DNA of 64,000 nt from Myxococcus xanthus (GTDB lineage: Bacteria > Myxococcota > Myxococcia > Myxococcales > Myxococcaceae), in contig NZ_FNOH01000016.1 in NCBI RefSeq assembly GCF_900106535.1, forward strand, positions 62,001 through 126,000. The letters run 5' to 3'. A program made the position numbers and the translations under genes. The notes under the pieces are model-generated. The model worked only from the letters and a program-made list of their open reading frames with translations. It was not told the DNA's origin and did no database searches. The stretch's first letter is position 1. Each line of letters starts with the position of its first letter. Positions 60,796 to 64,000 of this stretch are shown one piece after another.

Positions 60796-61635
60796 TCACC
60801 TCGTCACGCGCCGCCGCTTGCGCACCGGGGGAGCGTCCGAGGCGTGCGCGGGGGCACGTGGGCCGTAGTAGCGCCGCAGCCAGCGGCTGAGCCCGTCGAA
60901 GCCAGGGAAAAGCACGCGCTCGGTGATGTTGCTCTGGTCCAGCTTGTCGCGCACCTCCCACTTGAGCGCGGCGGGGATGATGAGCTTGCGCACACCATCC
61001 ACCTGGGCTTCGAGGAAGGTGTCCAGGCGAAGCTCGGGCCCGTTCATCACCGAGAAGAGCGCGAACTGATTCACGATGCGGGCGTCCAGCGACGGTGGCT
61101 CCAGGAAGAGCACGAACGGGTGCTTCGCGAGGTGGTCGAAGGTCGAAAGGTCCGACGCCGTCGTGGCCAGCATCTCCCCCGTGAAGACATCCGCGCCTTC
61201 TCGCTGGAGCAGCGTCTTCAACCGCCTGGGAAGGTGACGATTCGTCTGGCGGTAGTCCACACACCACACCATGCCGTCCTCTCCATACCGCTCCGGGTTC
61301 TCGGTGAGGAAGTGGAGCGCCACATAGGGGCTGAAGGTCCAATCCAGCATCCGCGTGGGCAGCCCATGATGCTGGGCCAGGGCGAGCCAGTCCCAGACGG
61401 ACTCCACGGGCTGCGGGCTGTAGCTCCGCGCGTACTTCCGGAAGGCCCTCAGCAGGTCCTTCTCCTTGCGCACGAACAGCCCCTTGCGATTGAGCGCCGT
61501 GGACAGGTCGTTGGTCACCTGGGGCATGCCACGGAAGACAAAGGTGGACCGGTGACGCCCCAACACCTCGCTCCACGACCCGGCGAAGAGCGCGTCCTGC
61601 AGCTCCAACCATGTCCCGATACGCTGTTCCAACAT
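60796..61635 (-). CDS. FRG-domain protein
   Basis: The 279-residue product has an FRG domain, seen in the FVFRGMPQ motif near residue 35, and in LLRAFRKYARSY and DWLALAQHHGLPTRMLDWTFSPYVALHFL, the family hallmark. FRG proteins occur in phages and in defence-like islands, but their activity is not well defined. The C-terminus is basic (PPVRKRRRVTR), which suggests nucleic acid contact. ATG 61635 is chosen over ATG 61665. It is a single gene without a defence neighbour. Confidence 0.85.
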   Translation of the reverse strand: MLEQRIGTWLELQDALFAGSWSEVLGRHRSTFVFRGMPQVTNDLSTALNRKGLFVRKEKDLLRAFRKYARSYSPQPVESVWDWLALAQHHGLPTRMLDWTFSPYVALHFLTENPERYGEDGMVWCVDYRQTNRHLPRRLKTLLQREGADVFTGEMLATTASDLSTFDHLAKHPFVLFLEPPSLDARIVNQFALFSVMNGPELRLDTFLEAQVDGVRKLIIPAALKWEVRDKLDQSNITERVLFPGFDGLSRWLRRYYGPRAPAHASDAPPVRKRRRVTR

Positions 61636-61685
61636 GGCCCAGAACCCCCGCGACACAATAAGCATCGCGGCGGGGCCGGGGCCGC

Positions 61686-62777
61686 TCAGTGGGGATTCAC
61701 GGTATCAACGGAGGGACGCTCGGCGGAGAGCGCGCTCCGGAGCCGCCGCTGCGCCACCTTGAGCTCCTCCAGGATGCGCTCCGCGTCGATGACCGAGCGC
61801 ATCGCCAGCCCGCAGGCAGGCGTCAGCACCACCGTGGACACCACCTGCGCGAAGGTGAAGCCGGCGGGCAGCGCCGCCTTCAGCGTGGCCTCCACCGAGT
61901 CCACCAGCTCTCCCACCTCGTAGGTGGACGCCAGGTCCGTGGGGATGATGCCCAGGCTCAGCGTCGCGCCCGCGGCGAGGAAGCGCTCCAGCGCGGCCCC
62001 CGCCTCCACCATCGCGTCCAGTGACAGCCGCACGTCCAGGGAGAGCAGGTCCGGCTGGACGTCCAGCAGCGCGGCCCAGTCCGTGTTGCCGCAGCAGTGC
62101 AGCCCCACCAGCGCGCCTTCGCGCTGCAAGGCCACCACCAGCAACTTCAGCTCCTGCATGGCAATCAGGTGCCGGGGATTCGTGCGCTGGAGCGCGTAGA
62201 GCCCAGGCTCATCCAGATAGAACAGCGGCGTGGTGCCCGCGCGGCGCAGCGCCTTCACCATGGCCAGTGAGCGCGCCAGGGACAGCCGGTACATCGCTTC
62301 ATCCAGGCCCGGCACCTCCAGCGCGGGCTGTCCGTCGGTGGTGCGCGCCACCGAGCGCACCGTGAAGGGCCCCGCGAGCTGCGCCTTCGCGAAGGCCAGC
62401 TTCCGCGCCTCCACTTCCCACAGGAAGGGCCGCCAGGCCCGGCACGCCTCGGGCGAGGGCTCGAAGGCCTCGAACTGGCCGGACTGAAACGCCGCCTCCA
62501 GCCGCGCCTCGAAGGCAGCGCGCCCCGCCTGCCAGGCCGCGAGGTCTACCGTGCACAGACCTTCCTCATCGAAGGCCAGGCCCGGCAGCCCCTCCAGGGC
62601 CGCGGGAATCATCAACTCCGAGGGCTTGCCCACTGGCAACTGCGGCAGGAACGGAATGTCCAGGGCCAGCGCGGCCTGGAGTCCCAGCTCCACTTGCGTG
62701 TGCGGCAAGCTCCCGATTCCGGTGGTGGCGCAGGCAGGCAGCAACTGGACGGCTCGGCGGATGTTCGGCGCGCTCAT
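61686..62777 (-). CDS. Core MetE-like methyltransferase (cobalamin-independent methionine synthase C-terminal family)
   Basis: The 363-residue product resembles the C-terminal catalytic barrel of MetE and lacks the N-terminal half. TTGIGSLPHT is near the start. Candidate zinc ligands are the His-x-Cys of VGLHCCGN, the Glu in YLDEPGL and the Cys of TPACGLAM. Short MetE-like proteins are known to make methionine with a methyl donor other than the folate polyglutamate used by full MetE. Which donor is used here is unknown. It sits 0.8 kb from the MetH fragment at the right edge, so a link with cobalamin or methyl chemistry is tempting but not shown. Confidence 0.8.
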   Translation of the reverse strand: MSAPNIRRAVQLLPACATTGIGSLPHTQVELGLQAALALDIPFLPQLPVGKPSELMIPAALEGLPGLAFDEEGLCTVDLAAWQAGRAAFEARLEAAFQSGQFEAFEPSPEACRAWRPFLWEVEARKLAFAKAQLAGPFTVRSVARTTDGQPALEVPGLDEAMYRLSLARSLAMVKALRRAGTTPLFYLDEPGLYALQRTNPRHLIAMQELKLLVVALQREGALVGLHCCGNTDWAALLDVQPDLLSLDVRLSLDAMVEAGAALERFLAAGATLSLGIIPTDLASTYEVGELVDSVEATLKAALPAGFTFAQVVSTVVLTPACGLAMRSVIDAERILEELKVAQRRLRSALSAERPSVDTVNPH

Positions 62778-62916
62778 GGCGCGGACTCTATCCCCTCCCC
62801 GGCCTTCCAGTGTGGCTGCCCATCCCCGATGCGCCGGGTTCCCGACCTTCCTGTCCGGCAACAACGTTCCACCCAAGAACCGGGAAGCACCCCGGCGGAC
62901 AAGGGAGGGGGCATTC

Positions 62917-63516
62917 ATGAACAGGCGCTGTGGATGGGGGACGGGCACCCTGGCGGCGGCATTGCTTGCCAGCCCCGCCGTCGCGGAGACGCCCCGCGCC
63001 GTCAAGGCGCAGCCCGCCCCGGGCTTCGGGGCCTCCGGCCTGACGGTACGCAGCGGCGTGACGACCTGGTCGGGCAACGTAGGCAGGGAGACAGGCGTGG
63101 GCGCATTCCTGGCCCTGCTGGGGGAAGTCCCCATTGCCTCCGGCGTGGGCCTGGAGCTGGGCTACGAGGGCTCCGCCAACGGCTACGCGGAGCCCCGGCG
63201 CGGCACGCTGTGGCGGCACAACGGCGGCCTGCTGGCCAAGGCGGGCCCCACGCTCTTCTCGCAGTGGAAGCCCTTCGTCGGAGCGGGCGCGGGCGTCAGC
63301 TACTTCCACCCCACACCCATGGACGTGGGCACCGCCTTCGAGAAGGGCTGGGGCGCGGAGGTGCCACTCGCCGCCGGGCTCGAGTACCGGCACAACGGCG
63401 TCACCGCCGGCCTGCGCGCCACCTACCGCGTGCTCGTAGCGCGGGACTTCGCTCCGAACAGCGCGGACGTCGGAAACCTCTTCAGCGCCGACCTCAGCCT
63501 GGGCGCGCGCTTCTGA
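62917..63516 (+). CDS. Small outer-membrane beta-barrel protein
   Basis: The 199-residue product has a signal peptide cleaved after LLASPAVA (about residue 23), then alternating polar/hydrophobic strands typical of an eight-stranded barrel. The last strand ends LSLGARF with a C-terminal aromatic, as outer-membrane proteins need for BamA recognition. AGGGAGGGGG precedes the ATG at 62917. The function is unknown. It is convergent with the MetH gene. Confidence 0.82.
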   Translation: MNRRCGWGTGTLAAALLASPAVAETPRAVKAQPAPGFGASGLTVRSGVTTWSGNVGRETGVGAFLALLGEVPIASGVGLELGYEGSANGYAEPRRGTLWRHNGGLLAKAGPTLFSQWKPFVGAGAGVSYFHPTPMDVGTAFEKGWGAEVPLAAGLEYRHNGVTAGLRATYRVLVARDFAPNSADVGNLFSADLSLGARF

Positions 63517-63530
63517 GCCGTCACGTCACC

Positions 63531-64000
63531 TCACGTCACGGAGAAGTACGACGCCTGCGGATGGTGGAAGACGATGGCGGACACCGAGGCCTCCGGCTCC
63601 ATCATGGAGCCGTCCGTGAGCTGCACGCCGATGTCCTCCGGCCGCAGCGCCGCGAACAGCTTCGACTGGTCCTCCAGCCGGGGGCAGGCCGGGTAGCCGA
63701 AGGAGTAGCGCTTGCCCACGTACTCCGCGCGGAAGCGCTCCAGCATCGTCATGTCCTGCCGGTCCGGCGTGCCCCACATGCTGCGCAGCTGCGTGTGCAG
63801 CAGCTCCGCGTAGCCCTCCGCCGTCTCCAGCGCCAGCGCCTGCACCGCGTGCATCTTCAGGAACTCGCCCTTCGCCTTCAGCTCCTCGGACAGCTCGCGG
63901 ATGCCGGAGCCCGCGGTGACGACGAACATGGCCACGTTGTCCGTCGGCGCGCCGCCCTCCAGCGGGCGCAGGTAGTCCGCCAGGCACAGGCCGCCTTCGC
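63531..64000 (-). CDS. metH: Cobalamin-dependent methionine synthase, C-terminal activation domain (runs off right edge)
   Basis: About 155 residues of the C-terminus are inside the window. GLCLADYLRP, then MFVVTAGSGIRELSEELKAKGEFL, and ERFRAEYVGKRYSFGYPACPRLEDQSKLFAAL match the SAM-binding reactivation domain of MetH, and EASVSAIVFHHP closes it. This domain re-methylates oxidised cobalamin. The catalytic and cobalamin domains, if present, lie beyond the window, so a split MetH cannot be excluded. Confidence 0.85.
   Translation of the reverse strand, partial: EGGLCLADYLRPLEGGAPTDNVAMFVVTAGSGIRELSEELKAKGEFLKMHAVQALALETAEGYAELLHTQLRSMWGTPDRQDMTMLERFRAEYVGKRYSFGYPACPRLEDQSKLFAALRPEDIGVQLTDGSMMEPEASVSAIVFHHPQASYFSVT

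Overview
The window is high-GC (about two thirds or more G+C), gene-dense bacterial DNA. It looks like a Myxococcus-type myxobacterium (Myxococcaceae). Three things suggest this: the lon / clpX / clpP / tig group, many small lipoproteins with Asp-Ala-Gly-type repeats, and FHA/TPR, FecR/ECF and PilT paralogues. The organism call is inferred from gene content and style, not from a search. Codon bias creates hundreds of long open frames antisense to real genes; these are left out.

Layout, left to right. (1) 1-9.8 kb: the end-truncated start of a sugar/aminoglycoside-type kinase, cystathionine beta-synthase, a four-gene minus-strand cassette (small protein B, alpha/beta hydrolase, its paralogue small protein A, MaoC dehydratase), a cystathionine gamma-synthase/lyase, a crotonase-fold protein, a UdgX-type uracil-DNA glycosylase and an RlmK-type rRNA methyltransferase. 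(2) 8.5-16 kb: a Cys-rich repeat lipoprotein facing an ECF sigma / FecR-domain anti-sigma pair across an AT-rich palindrome, then a DTW-domain tRNA-modifying enzyme fused to an exonuclease-like domain, RsmE and aminopeptidase P. (3) 16-23 kb: a DUF2914 membrane protein, a yqgE-bolA-grx operon, a response regulator and a peptide ABC transporter lacking its ATPases. (4) 23-31.5 kb: Lon, a lipoprotein prolyl oligopeptidase, ClpX, ClpP and trigger factor, i.e. a protein quality-control block. (5) 31.5-33.8 kb: six tRNA genes, all on the minus strand, split by an oppositely oriented Bet/RecT-like single-strand annealing protein. (6) 33.9-41 kb: a long minus-strand run (recX, bamD, hypothetical, TPR, FHA, selD, amidase, rph, rdgB). 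(7) 41-47.6 kb: a PilT paralogue, rpsI/rplM, a UvrD/PcrA helicase, then a lipoprotein followed by a protein with cysteines strictly every third residue. (8) 47.6-64 kb: RlmI-like methyltransferase, TPR-metallopeptidase lipoprotein, Maf, DHH phosphoesterase, zinc-ribbon membrane protein, a 400-bp AT-richer gap with iterated GAAACG motifs, a beta-propeller lipoprotein, TatD, TcdA, an Fe-S PD-(D/E)XK nuclease, SDR-MutY, an FRG-domain protein, a core-MetE-like protein, a small outer-membrane barrel and the C-terminal part of MetH.

Functional themes: sulfur amino acid metabolism at both ends (CBS/CGS left, MetE-like/MetH right); nucleotide and DNA sanitation (UdgX, RdgB, Maf, MutY, RecX, Fe-S nuclease, Bet); RNA modification (RlmK, RsmE, RlmI, TapT, TcdA); and proteolysis. 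The parts that look least described are the period-3 cysteine protein, the hydrolase cassette with duplicated partner proteins, the DTW/exonuclease-like fusion and the Bet gene inside the tRNA cluster. No CRISPR array, insertion sequence or integrase was seen.
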